A stretch of 64,000 bases of DNA, taken from assembly GCF_900496995.4 (NCBI RefSeq), contig NC_044011.1, positions 14,602,041 to 14,666,040 on the forward strand, given 5' to 3'. The position numbers and the translations under genes were made by a program. A model generated the notes under the pieces. The model had not been told where the DNA came from, made no database searches, and saw nothing but the letters and a program-made list of their open reading frames with translations. This DNA comes from Aquila chrysaetos chrysaetos (lineage: Eukaryota > Chordata > Aves > Accipitriformes > Accipitridae). Of this stretch, positions 35,101 through 44,363 are shown one piece after another (the stretch's first letter is position 1; every line of letters begins with the position of its first letter).

Positions 35101-37072
35101 TGCTGACTTAAGCCCTGAGAAATGTGAAACACCAAGCAGCTTAGCTGAAGAAGAGACTGTGGAGAAAGAACAAGAACTTGTAGAAACCTCAAACTGTCAA
35201 GACTTTCAGAAAGAAGATAACAAAAATGAGCAATTGATGGCAAGGGCCAAAGAAGTAGTTGAATCTGGAAAACGGGAAGCTGTGAGAGGTGATGAATGTT
35301 CAACTGCTGTCCAGCAAGAAGTTTTAACTGTGCGAGAGGAAGGCTCTGACTCAGCCCTCCTACAAGCTGAAAGCTTGGAGGCTCTGAAAATGCCTGTGCC
35401 TGTAGCAGCTGCAGCAGTTGAAGACCATGTAATGGCAGAAACCGTAACGCCTGCAGACACGACAGCCGAAACTTTACAGCCCTTGGCAACCACACCAGAG
35501 CAAACGGCTTCTCAAGAGGTTCCAGTTACTACTGTTGACCCTTCAGGCAGTGGGACTGCAGAGCTTGGTAGTGCAGAAGCACCTGAGTCTCAGGTACCTC
35601 CTGCTTCCATGAATGGAGTATCAGAGGAGCAAGAGAGGCCCCAGAGTGCAGGGCAACCTGAACAAAATGGTATTCCTCTAAGTGACAGTCTGTCTCTCAC
35701 CCACACGGAATTTGAGGAGGATGTTGTTCAGTCTGTGACTATAGAGTCCCAGAGTACGAAAATTGTATTGAATGCCATCCAGACGGCTGTTCACAAACTT
35801 GCAGAAACAGAAGAGTCAGCTGCCTTTGAGTCAGAGCAGCGCATTAAGTCCATAGGGAAAAGCCCATCAGATACAAATGTACCTGAACTTCTGGAAAGTA
35901 TGCAGGTGGATCATCAACTTCCATTAAAAGAGGAAGAGATAGGGAGTAAAGAACAAGAGCTTCAGCAATCAGGAATAGTGAAAACTGCTACTTTAACAAA
36001 GTCTGCAGAAATTCATGCAACTGTAGAAAAAACAAAAGATAGGCTGTTAACTTCCGAGATGCTGAAAGATGGACAAAGTCAGAATTCTTTAACAATTGTG
36101 ACTAGCCCTGAAGATGTTTCAAGGGAAAGTGTGGGACTTCAGAAATCAACACTAGAACTAAGTGCTTCAGAAGATTCAACCAAAGACCCCCTAGACATAC
36201 ACCCACCAAAATTAAGGGAAAAAGAGGTTGGGCAGATTATGGAAATCCCAGACCAGCATACAGGTCAGCAAACATGCAGAGAAAGTGAGGAAGAACAACA
36301 TCACCTGCCAGTGGAAGATGGGAAAACACAGACATGGGAGGATGACAGATGCAAAGAAGGAACATCTTGTGATAGTCCACAAAGCCAGAACTCAGTGGCT
36401 CCTGAGGCCTTGAATGTAAGTAGCATTTTTAGCCAGCAATTTCTTTCTTTTTCCAAAATAGTTTTGGGGGTGTCTAAAACTGTTGCGTCTCTAACTTTTT
36501 TTTATTCTGGTGAAAGGCAGCTGCTCCCTGGTTTAACCAACAGGCCACAGATTTTTTTTTTTTTTTTTCTCCTTGTCATTTTACTGCCTCTCTCTCTGGC
36601 TACTCAACACCTTATTTATTTTCTGTACAGCTACCCTCACTTTAATGGCCTTTGACTTGGCCTGTCATTCAGGGTGATATTTCTGGGAGGTAGAAAATGT
36701 AGTTTCCAGTTTTCCTAGATACACAGTCATATGGCATGTGTGTTAATGTATAGGATTTAATCCACAAACATGCTTCTTCTCCAGCAAAGCTCTTTTTAAA
36801 ATCTTAAAGAATGTGAGTGAATCCTAAAGATGTGAGTGTTGCCTTCCCTGGTAAACCTGAAGTGCCTCATGTACCAAAGCTCTCTGCACTTCAGTGAAAT
36901 CTGAATCAGAAATTATAGGTACAGTCTCTCCCTAGGATGTTTGCTGCACTTGCTTCACTAAGTCATGAGACCTTTATCTTCAAGAACTGCTTGGGAAAAT
37001 AAGAGATTCTTGAGAGAGTAAGTTATCGTTAATAAAGCTTTTTTACTGTTGTCTTTCTTTCAGATGTGCTAA
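7970..37072 (+). CDS. AKAP12: AKAP12 (gravin/SSeCKS), A-kinase anchoring protein 12, spliced alpha form
   Basis: Scaffold protein that tethers PKA (through its RII subunit), PKC and calmodulin near the plasma membrane and cortex. Predicted alpha coding exons are 7,970-8,107, 17,725-17,911, 29,818-33,626, 34,472-36,415 and 37,064-37,072. They sum to 6,087 nt, an intact frame of 2,028 codons plus stop; human is about 1,780 residues. In order: myristoylation start MGAGSS; basic membrane-binding segments near residues 170, 268 and 638; four tryptophan motifs of the WSK type at W735, W808, W887 and W932; conserved VVPLSEY and ERSPSWIS segments; and the RII-binding helix from about residue 1807. 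The beta form starts at 21,009 instead of the first two exons and would have 1,928 residues. Identity is near certain. The split of the giant exon and the two-codon last exon are inferred from splice consensus and phase. Confidence 0.9.
8356..8404 (+). repeat. long G runs, quadruplex-prone
   Basis: A run of about 19 G is followed by further G blocks and an 11-G run, all within 50 bp. It lies some 250 bp inside intron 1. Such a stretch can form G-quadruplexes in DNA and in the nascent RNA, and its exact length is error-prone in assemblies. Confidence 0.85.
12722..12787 (+). repeat. 33-bp tandem duplication (2 copies)
   Basis: Two abutting 33-bp units (12,722-12,754 and 12,755-12,787) begin TGGATCCA and end ACCCCCTAA. 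They differ by a single base visible by eye (ccaCc versus ccaAc). Intronic, no known function. Confidence 0.95.
13779..13842 (+). repeat. 32-bp imperfect tandem duplication (2 copies)
   Basis: Two adjacent 32-bp units share tttggg(c/t)ctggt(g/a)cg, aggaat and ggaatg. They are more diverged than the 33-bp pair upstream, so they are probably older. Intronic. Confidence 0.85.
16266..16831. promoter_or_regulatory. cluster of TAATTA homeodomain-type motifs
   Basis: Six TAATTA cores lie at 16,266-16,273, 16,623-16,630, 16,687-16,693, 16,757-16,763, 16,812-16,819 and 16,825-16,831. Three are the full palindrome TTAATTAA. The background is AT-rich, but this density stands out from the rest of the intron. 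It could be a developmental enhancer bound by paired-type or LIM homeodomain proteins; function is inference. Confidence 0.3.
17156..17186. repeat. (TA)n microsatellite
   Basis: Alternating TA run with one interruption (ttt), about 30 bp, in intron 1. Confidence 0.95.
17725..17911 (+). CDS. AKAP12: AKAP12 exon 2 (alpha isoform)
   Basis: 187-nt exon bounded by ...tacgcag| and |gtaagt. It enters in phase 0 and leaves in phase 1, encoding 62 residues from ILDASLPVPDVNG to EQAEAAGTN plus one base. The final G joins TT at 29,818 to make the valine of VGQ, as in human where this segment precedes VGQRDSE. The residues are Gln/Glu/Pro-rich and disordered. The shared phase with the beta exon explains how both isoforms feed the same acceptor. 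Confidence 0.88.
21009..21033 (+). CDS. AKAP12: AKAP12 beta-isoform first coding exon
   Basis: Only 25 coding nt: MLGTVTMT plus one base, ending at the donor G|gtaagg. Spliced to 29,818 it gives MLGTVTMTVGQ, nearly the human beta start MLGTITITVGQ. The exon is too short to stand out as an open frame. Phase 1 at its end equals that of exon 2, so both transcripts enter the main exon in the same frame. The beta form lacks the myristoylation signal. Confidence 0.93.
21078..21101. promoter_or_regulatory. inverted pair of CRE-like sites
   Basis: GCGTGACGTC and GACGTCACGC form perfect 10-bp inverted arms separated by TGGG. Each arm contains a TGACGTC/GACGTCA core, the cAMP-response element recognised by CREB/ATF bZIP factors. 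It lies 45 bp downstream of the beta exon donor, within the CpG island. Confidence 0.65.
28095..28205 (-). mobile_element. CR1 LINE fragment
   Basis: 'ggctggaagggacctctaga', then 'gtggtccagcccctgcacaa' and 'agcagggccaactgcag' match the reverse complement of a CR1 3' region, so the element is on the - strand. It is truncated and lies in intron 2. No coding potential remains. Confidence 0.85.
29410..29535. repeat. A/C-rich low-complexity block
   Basis: Runs of A interrupted by C, a 9-C run and further A-rich sequence just upstream of the main AKAP12 exon. Simple-sequence in nature and possibly the remnant of a retroposon tail. The open frames across it are artefacts of low complexity. Confidence 0.8.
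29818..33626 (+). CDS. AKAP12: AKAP12 main coding exon, first part
   Basis: Continuous frame entered by GTT GGA CAA (VGQ). It carries nearly all scaffold motifs: GFKKVFKFVGFRFTVKK (residue ~172), PLRKFFTQGWTGFRKKKSF (~268), GSPLKKLFTGTGLKKLSGKK (~638), the WSK-type motifs PWASFKKMVTPKKRVRR (~734), SWEAF...SSKKRARK (~807), TWESFKRLVTPRRRSK (~886) and SWVPFRKLMPGRRKKK (~931), then VPLSEYEAAEQEK, ERSPSWISAALTE and ETTEMVSAVSQL. These are the polybasic lipid, PKC and calmodulin contacts of the family. Four acidic repeats of about 24 residues lie at 30,414-30,695. The frame runs to a stop at 33,684-33,686, but a strong donor GCA|gtaagt at 33,627 removes the last unrelated residues. In mammals this exon continues unbroken to the RII helix. 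Confidence 0.92.
30414..30695 (+). repeat. AKAP12: four ~24-codon acidic repeats inside AKAP12
   Basis: Units begin ATLTTETSEKEEK, VTAVTIEAHEKEQ, VAATGVEASEKEE and VAAAAESVKEKK, each followed by a Glu/Lys/Gln-rich tail. Period is about 72-75 nt. I do not recall an equivalent array in the human protein, so it may be a lineage-specific expansion in a disordered linker. Confidence 0.7.
33627..34471 (+). pseudogene. apparent intron made of decayed AKAP12 coding repeats
   Basis: Bounded by gtaagt at 33,627 and a phase-compatible acceptor (...tctccgcag|GTG at 34,472; an alternative in-frame acceptor ends at 34,450 after cgtaccctttttcacag). The sequence has stops in every frame, yet short stretches still read like the repeat modules of the next exon: NVTVEDLS at 33,719, ATEASVQSEVDAIPTE near 33,809, TETIAIVAPAQ near 33,892 and DTIVAEVPLQ at 34,021. 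The exon after it has TEAVVTVVPV, EVTVTEVPLQNEVK and DTTVTEAPTQ. The first two remnants flank material in different frames, so the stretch has frameshifts as well as stops. I read it as former exon that is now spliced out; an assembly error is the main alternative. Confidence 0.55.
34472..36415 (+). CDS. AKAP12: AKAP12 main coding exon, C-terminal part with RII-binding helix
   Basis: 648 codons (residues 1379-2026). They begin VQDKTEDETSS and contain acidic Thr/Val/Glu repeats such as EVTVTEVPLQNEVK. The PKA regulatory-subunit helix STKIVLNAIQTAVHKL lies at about 35,753-35,800, close to the human SSKLVQNIIQTAVDQF: an amphipathic pattern with hydrophobics at I, V, I, A, V and L. The exon ends PEALN at AAT|gtaagt in phase 0. 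The frame continuing past the donor turns into a hydrophobic, T-run-encoded stretch typical of intron. The longer open frame starting upstream of 34,472 uses intronic sequence. Confidence 0.88.
35753..35816 (+). other. AKAP12: RII-binding amphipathic helix of AKAP12
   Basis: Codes for STKIVLNAIQTAVHKLAETEE, the A-kinase anchoring helix that docks into the RII dimerisation/docking domain of PKA. It aligns with the human gravin helix residue for residue across the hydrophobic face. This places the functional C-terminus of the protein beyond the decayed intron, so splicing across it is needed to keep PKA anchoring. Confidence 0.9.
36416..37063 (+). other. AKAP12 last intron
   Basis: Donor gtaagt and acceptor with a long pyrimidine tract (tgttgtctttctttcag). 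It includes a T run near 36,551-36,568. From about 36,760 it is similar to a second, diverged stretch at 48,940 onward. Confidence 0.75.
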
Positions 37073-37340
37073 GCATCCATGTGGCATTTGGAGAGATGCC
37101 AGTCCTAGAGAACAACTGACAATCCTGTGATAGAACCAGGAGCTTTATTCACTACCCTTTATTCTTGGATGTTAACATCTGCTCTTTTGAAGACCTCACC
37201 TTTTTTGTCATTTCTATTAAAAAAACAATGCCTTTAACGTTGGCTATATCCACACGTGTTCCATTTGAAGGTCATTTGCCTCTGCCCCAAATATACCATT
37301 TAGACTGGAGATGCACAACTGAGCGAATGGACAGACCACT
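36760..37340 (+). repeat. segment shared with 48,940-49,465 (AKAP12 copy)
   Basis: Covers the end of the last intron, the acceptor, the two last codons and the early 3' UTR. Colinear similarity to 48,940-49,465 includes ttaataaagctttttt, tcagatgtgct, atttggagagatgccagt, agagaacaactg and gctcttttgaagac. It is roughly 80-85 percent identical by eye in the best parts, with small indels. Either a piece of AKAP12 was copied downstream, or both are old repeat copies and the last exon was born from one. Confidence 0.8.
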
Positions 37341-39350
37341 AAAATTTGTGCCACAATTATTGCTGTCCCCTCACTTAATGTGTGTCCTGTCTGTCCCATC
37401 TCCTAGAATCCCTTCACTCATCCCTGAACCCCCCTCCCAACTTTCTGCAGTCTCCCTTACCCCCCACATCTTCCGTAGCTGCCTTGATTTGACCTATGAG
37501 TGGCTGTAGATGCTGCTAGAATTGTGTGTGAGGGGGAAGAGGAGGGCTAACTGATGAGAACACATGAGACTTCTGGCTGAGTAGCAGATGTGTCTTTATC
37601 AAACAGCAGGAACTGGATCACGCACAAATTCTTGAACACGATGCTCAAGATTGCTGCCTTTCAGTCCCATTCAGGTATCTCTATCCATCCTTCAGTTGTA
37701 TTTGTGCAGGCCTGATTTAGTCAGAAATTACTTCCACAGTGTAGCTTGCAAGGAGATTGAGAATACCCTTCTTCTGTTGTTCCAGACTTCAGGTCTCAGG
37801 ACTGGACTGTAATGTGTTGAATATTTATATGTATGTCTTAAACCCAGTTCTGATTTTAATGTAGAGCTCTAATACTTCTGTACTATTTAGGCATACCCTT
37901 AAATGAATTTTGTAGAGTAGCCTGGAGAGGAAATTGATACCATTGGAGTGGAAATTGATAACATGTGGTTTCCTATTTATTGTTCCAGGTTTTTCCCCTT
38001 GTAAAATCTCTCAAAAACTTGGCTGTCTTGCTTTGAATATTTATATGTGTATCCTAAACCCAGTTCTGATTTTAATGTAGAGCTATGGTATTTCTAAAGA
38101 CAAAAGGAGAGCCCTGACCTGTGTCAGATCCACCAATCACTTCTACTTGCAGTCCTCCCTGGTTTCTGAGAACCTTCCAGACTTACCATTTTACTGTCGT
38201 CTTGCTCGTGTAGCAGCCCCAGTGGTACCACAACCCTCAAATCACACCCTTCTCATTGCAGAGTCTGCTCATTTTTGGTCGCTGACCCTCTAACCCCAAG
38301 CCTTTCCCCACAGCTACACCATCTAACATCCTTCCTGCATAAAAGTTTCCTCCTTCCCAACCCCTGCCTGAACCTCTTTCCCACCACAGCATTTCCTGAT
38401 ATCCTCCCCGCTCCTATTGATTCCCTATCTTCCCTGAGGGGGGGAGTAGGAAGGAGGGTAAGGTCTTGGTGATGAATTCTGCCTTGGAGTGCAAAAAGCT
38501 GATGAGACCTTTGGGGTGCTGAGATGTTTAAAAACCTTCGTGTAAGGTGGATTGGACTGACAACAGCTGTAGACCAGAATGAGCAGAGTGATTTAAAGAT
38601 GGAAAGAAGCCCCAAGACCTAGAGTCCTGGGATGCCTGTCCCCAACAGGAGTTGGTCCTCTCTTTTGTTGTTTACATTAAAATCAAACACGGGGTACAAG
38701 TCAGTACTTTCAGCTCTGATTTCTAAAGTGAAGGTTACAGATCGCACTTTGTAAAACCGATGCCCATCAAGTTGAACAATAGCTCACTATCCTACCTGTA
38801 TAGTAATTTATTTTAAAATCAACTTTTAGTGTACAAATGCTCTTGTTATGGCAAGTGCTTGCCTCTCCTTGAGGCTGCACGCACAGCAAGCAATGTGACT
38901 GATTGCACTGGTGTGATTGCACCATCTGGTGCTGCCCTGTGTGGAAGCATCAAAAGATTTTTCCTTACCTCAGAGCAAATTATATAAATATTTAAAGCCG
39001 AACAATGTGGTTTCAAACAATCCAGTCTATCTCTGTCCATCGTTAGCGGCAGCTTTCCCCCTTAGCTTTGGGCAATTCCAACAACCTTGGTTGGTTTCCA
39101 CAGGTTTAAGTTGGCTTGCAAGTTAATCATGCTTTTAACAACACCTTACAAGTGCAAACTTGGCTGAATTTGTACAAATTGTATACCTATGTACGTTAAG
39201 CCATATTGCAATAACTACAGCAGGTAAAATGAAATAACAGTAGCATGACCTGTGTAATCCTGATTCGTATGTTTGTAGCTCCAAAGCTGTTAATAATATG
39301 TAAAGTTAATTCTTGTCTGAACCTCATTTAAATAAAGCTAGCTTTACCAC
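37064..39350 (+). CDS. AKAP12: AKAP12 last exon: two codons, stop and long 3' UTR
   Basis: After the acceptor the phase-0 frame reads ATG TGC TAA, adding Met-Cys and a stop at 37,070-37,072. The rest would be 3' UTR. AATAAA signals lie at 39,331-39,336 and 39,709-39,714, so the transcript may end near 39,350 or 39,730. The UTR contains a 52-bp direct repeat (37,817 and 38,033) and a roughly 110-bp stretch related to the 1.1-kb duplicated segments (38,838-38,945). I cannot confirm from sequence alone that this is the natural last exon, but the acceptor is strong and the spacing fits. Confidence 0.65.
37817..38084 (+). repeat. 52-bp direct repeat in AKAP12 3' UTR
   Basis: 37,817-37,868 and 38,033-38,084 share TTGAATATTTATATGT, then CTAAACCCAGTTCTG (T for the first C in one copy) and ATTTTAATGTAGAGCT. 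About three mismatches are visible, and the offset is 216 bp. It suggests a local duplication within the UTR. Confidence 0.9.
39331..39336 (+). terminator. AKAP12 poly(A) signal, proximal
   Basis: AATAAA in 'catttaaataaagctagc', followed by a GT-rich stretch (aattgtctgttggtag) suitable as a downstream element. A second AATAAA at 39,709-39,714 is followed by a TG-rich stretch (gtgtgtatgtggtgtttt) and could be the distal site. Confidence 0.55.
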
Positions 39351-39708
39351 AATGTAAATTGTCTGTTGGTAGTAATTGGACAGGCAAGTGCTTTAATTTG
39401 CCTGTTTTCTCCATTAATCCAGGGCCTAGGTAAGCAATGCAACAAACTTAACTATAAAACAAATGCAAAAGCTTCTTCTTATAACTGACAGCTAAAACAA
39501 TACTGCACCTGAAACCACGCTAATGGTGCAAGGAGTATGCCTCCACATAAAGATACTACTTTGTTCCGGCGTATTGCTTTGGCCTCTGAAACTCTCATTT
39601 GAGACTGTGACTTCTGGCTTGTGCTTAAAAGCTTGAAGCTTTCTCCAATCCAATGTATTGGGTTACCAAATTTGATTTTGTGTTTTTAAGGTAGATTTTC
39701 ATTGATTA

Positions 39709-39714
39709 AATAAA
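39709..39714 (+). terminator. AKAP12 poly(A) signal, distal candidate
   Basis: AATAAA in 'gattaaataaaatacaac', with a strongly GT-rich downstream element about 30 nt later. Candidate end of the long 3' UTR form. Confidence 0.5.
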
Positions 39715-42700
39715 ATACAACTACAACTTTGTTCTAACGTGTGTATGTGGTGTTTTTTTCAGCTTGCTTAGTGTAAATTATTTTCTGATGGTTGCTTCAT
39801 CTTCAGAGAGTTTGATTTGCTCCTGACAATTCATTTGTTGTTTACTGACGTTCCGCTTTTGATGTGAATTAGAGGAACCAATTACAGAATTAAACTGCGA
39901 GTTGGTTTTAAGTTTCTATAAAATATGCATACTTCAGAAGACTGTGAAGAAAAAACCCCCTCCATTAAATTCAAGGTAGATAACAGTATTCAGTGAGCCA
40001 GAATGAAAAATTAGTAAATTATGTGCCTTGCTGGTGTAACTGAAGTATAAAAAAAACCAACAAAGCAACAACATGAATGTCCACAAAAAATTTGGCATAG
40101 AGTAGTAGATTAAGGACCTTAGGCCCATAACTGATTTCTTTAGGCTGCCCCACTTCTGCGTAGCTGGGGTGTATTCCTCATGGCACTGAAAATCCAGAGG
40201 TGCTTGTGATTTATGTTCACAGACCTTGGACTTCAGACATGAAATTTTTCCAGCTGTCTATGTTCTATGGCTAAGGATGTTGAGCAGCATTTGTATCTCA
40301 AAAGACTTGCATAGATTCACATCTGAACTCATTTTGTAAAGCTATATGTTTACCTTCCTATCTCAGCTAAGATGCTAAATCCAGTATCTGCAAATACTTA
40401 CCTGCACTGGTCACAGAAAACGCAGGGATGTCAAAACTGCAGGATGCCTGTCCCTCTTCCTGCTTTCATATTGCATCAGGGGGCTCATACTGCAGGCACC
40501 TGATCTCACTGTCCAGCTCTGGCATCCAGAGGTGTAGCTCAAACCAGCATCTTCCACTACAGTTTGTGCTGAGGGCACACAATCTCTGCCAGTCCTTTTG
40601 CAAGGTTTATGCATTTATACTACCCTGTTACTGGTTAACAGGAAGTCCCCAAACAGGCATTATAGCAGGGATTGGAGACCAAGCCTCTTGCATTCCAGGG
40701 AGGTTTGTGTGCCGTTTTCTCTTTTGTAAGGCTGTTTTATTGGCAATATCTCAAGTATCCTGCCTGTTAGCTCAAGCTATGGAAGGGGATCTGGCTTTCC
40801 CATTCAGATCCAGAGCATATGGGAGGCAGCTGTGCTCGTTGAGGAACCTGCACAGCTTGGCTACAGCAAGTGCCTGGGGATGGGCAGGCGGCTTGCCAAA
40901 GCACAGAGGATTCCTGAGATGGTCATGTCTGGATGCCGAACGCTGGATGTTTGACATTCACACTGTCACATGGGAGTGGAGCAGGCCTCAGGAGGCTGAT
41001 GGCCATGCAGGGAAGGCCGTGGTTTGGAATGAGGAGCAATGTGGAGCAGAAGGCCAGTGGGATTGGCAGCACAGGGTTTGCAGTCCTGTTTTGGGGGAGA
41101 TGGATGAGATGTGGTAAAAGAGGGTGAACATTTTAAGATGCTGCTAACAAGATGGAAGCTTAGCCATCACAATACTAATATCTAATTTAGGGCTGATGTA
41201 ATTTCTAGTTGGACATTAAATTTAGTCTTTACAAAAGTAAGAATGAAAGCTAAGGGTGTAGTAAAGGCCTGTGTCTGTTCTGCTCCAACATCCTTTTGAA
41301 AAAAATAGTATCAACTCTTTAAAATAGGAAGAACAGTTTTAAGGAGTGTCTCCTATTCTTTCTTGAAAATTACATCTGTTTCCAGAGCTTGAGAAACTCA
41401 CATATCTCAGTTCTTGGTGCAACAACTGATGATATGATGAAGTGAGGAAAGCAGAAGTCCAATACTCCATGGGAGCTGCTTCCTGGGGATGGTCTCTGTG
41501 TAAAGTCCTGTGGCACCTTGACCCTGCCCTCATCATCTAGCTTACAGATACGTCTCTGTCCCTTCTACAAAGGCACCAGACTAGAAAGAATAACCAGCAA
41601 GATGCCTTTTCCTCTAAGCAGCTAGACAGGAGGGAATTGTAAAAAATGGCAAGGCATTTACAAGCCAGCCGCTGTCCTGGAAGGCAGACATCCCAAGAAG
41701 CCTTCGGGAAGCAGCCTGACAGCAATTCCTGCCTCTTCCCCAGTGCAACTGTCCCCTTGTCACGGTCTTCTGTGGCCCCTTGGCCTTGCAGTGCTACAGC
41801 CTCCTTGCCCCTGCTTGAGCTGTCTGTCTCTCTGCTTAGCAAGCAGGTTCCTTGTGAACTTTTAAACTAATTTCTAGGAGTTTTTCAGCAGACAGTCTCA
41901 GGGTCAGCGTGACATAGTCAGAGGTGCCTGTCATTTCCCACAGAAATGTCTGTATGAAGCGGAAAACCTGACACACAACCGCCTGTACTAACACTTCTCC
42001 CTTTCACCTTTCCAGTGGTAGCCATGAGGCTCACAGACTAAAGACAGAGAGAGGTGATGCTCAGCCAGTATTTGAGAGTAGTTACCTGCGTAGTACATGC
42101 CCGGGGCTTCAGGGTGCCCAGATCCAAGGCAATCCAGCGTTCTGGGCCACGTCCATTCCATACAGCATCAGGAATGAGTGTGAGTTTTGCACACTTGTAA
42201 CCACCTCTTGTGCCTGCTGAGACCCTCTGGCAAGACATCAAGGGAGGAGAGGAGGCTGACCGTGGGATTTGAATTTCACTTGCTTTTGTAGTTGAAGAAG
42301 TGGCCAAAAAAAGTAAAGTTTTCAAGGCTGGCTCACTACAGCAAAGGAGGCTGGAGGCTTAATTACAGCTCTGAGGGCAGGCTGTGCTTGGGGAAGATAG
42401 AGCAAGGGGGAAGTGTCAGCCAAACTGTTTGAGATGCTGACTGGCAAGGTAACCTTCCCACAGTCCCTGGCGGCAATGTGGGTGTTTGCTCAGAGGAAAC
42501 TTTTCTTAGCCAAAATACATTTGGTTTTTTTTTTTTTCTCCCAGATGGTGTTTTCACTGGCATTTCATGAGAGCAATTAAGAATTACAAAGACAAGTATG
42601 ACCTGCCCATTATTCTCAAGCTGATACGAACTCTTCTAAACTAGATTTGCTGAACAATCTTGAAAATAGCATTATTCTCTTTGGCATAAGTGTCCCTGCT

Positions 42701-44333
42701 GGGGAAATGCTTTTATTGGATTTTTGCATAATCTGTCTTGATCCTGCAATTGGATTCAGGCTCATACATCCTCTCTCCTCCCCACAGTAGAGCCAGTTAA
42801 TGCCTTGCAGATGCAGGGCAGGAACCTGCATCAGTGTGAGTGGTGTGGCAAAGGCTGGGTGTATTGCTTACAGTTCTTCATACAAAAGTATATTTAATTT
42901 AAAAAAACCCAGGCAAACCCTTTAAGCCAGTATCGATATTGATAGGTAGAAGTAGGCTCATATTCACTGTGGCAGCATATTGACTATGTTGAAATTACTG
43001 TTTTCTTTCACTCATAACCAATAGCTGCTTATGGAAAGAACAGATACAATATTTCTTTCTGTAATAATTTCTTGATGTGTCTCAAGGGTCTGGACATTCC
43101 TGTTATTTATTAGTTATTTATTTTTCCAATAAAAGAGACATCATGTTTTGTTTTTGCTTTTCTATTAAGAGCTTGGGTCACTGGGGAGCATCAAACCTTA
43201 CAATCTAAGCAGTAGAGATGATTTTGCTTAAAACCTCAAACACTCCTATTTTTGGTTGTGCCTAATGTACAGGAGCACAGTGATGATGTGCTATGGCAAA
43301 CCAACCTGTGACACTTCTATATCATACTGTAGAAACAAGGAACCTTGGCACATCACTGAAAAATAATGTAATGCCTCTTGAATTTTGAGTTGTAAACTAT
43401 GATGTAAGGTATTGATTAATTGTCCCCATGGAGTGGCAAGGTACAACTAGCAGGAAAGTGGCAGAGAGTGGTACTGACAACATGCAGGGAAGCAGAAGAG
43501 GACAGCTGGAAGACTGCAGGAGCAGGGGCAAACATGCATCATGGGATGTAAGATTGCTGTTACTGGAACCAAAACTTTATTATGACAAACTTGGCATTAG
43601 AAGAAAATCAGAGAGGCTCCACAATCTGTTGCAAAACCAGAAAAAGATTGAAATGAGTTGGAAAAAAGTGAGTGCTTTTATTGAACGTTAATTTGTGACC
43701 TGTTTGCGGCAACACAAGAAAGTAAAACAGCTCATCCAGAGCAGCTGGGGGAAGCAGGATGGCATGCAAAAAATGAGAGCTTCCTGGGGGCTGCAGACCC
43801 CACTCTGCACAGATCAGTGGGAAATGGAAGTGGTAAGGTGGGATCTTGTTTCTTTATTCCCTACCTTTTGTCCTGTAGCCAGGAAATACACTGTACTGGC
43901 TACGGAGCTTACGTTTTATGTGCTGGACTCTTACACTCTCTGTCCTCAAGCTAACTGCATTTTAACCCAATATACTTTTCCAGAACTTGAGCCTGCTGTG
44001 ACCATAGGCTGCTCCTCCAGGCAGAAATGTTCTGAACCGCTCATTGCTATGCGCAAGCCCCCATCATTAAAAAAAAACACACCCACCTCCCCAAAACCCC
44101 ACACAAAACAAAACAAAAAAACCCTGACAAACAACAGAAACCCCAAATGAAGTGAGTTCTATTTGAACATAGTGGAGAGAAAACTAGCTTTGTAACAAAT
44201 AAAGAAGTCCATAAATAAATACTTCACTGCAGCAGATAAAGGCTTTATGGCCACAGTGGCATCTCTATGATGATGTCCTTTTTAAAGAATATGTTCATAC
44301 ATACATATGAACATTTGAAGTAAGAATACCTTC

Positions 44334-44363
44334 ACTTTAAAGATAAGTTCCTATCTTTAAAGT
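44334..44363. repeat. perfect 12-bp inverted repeat, 6-nt loop
   Basis: ACTTTAAAGATA and TATCTTTAAAGT are exact reverse complements separated by AGTTCC. A second short hairpin (GTTCAT...ATGAAC, 44,293-44,312) lies just upstream. Function unknown. Confidence 0.9.

Noticed and set aside
36416-36655. Extension of the AKAP12 frame past 36,415
   Set aside because: A strong gtaagt donor stands at 36,416 and the following residues come from T-rich intronic sequence (FFFFFLLVILLPLSL).
40428-41117. 229-codon + strand open frame in the AKAP12-ZBTB2 interval
   Set aside because: No recognisable domain, no promoter or splice context and a patchy composition. It is most likely chance, although it is the longest non-genic frame outside the CpG islands.
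43428-44150. Two successive + strand frames (87 and 151 codons) ending in an A/C-rich tail
   Set aside because: This looked like a possible retrocopy, but neither product is recognisable, the frames are not continuous and the tail is simple sequence.
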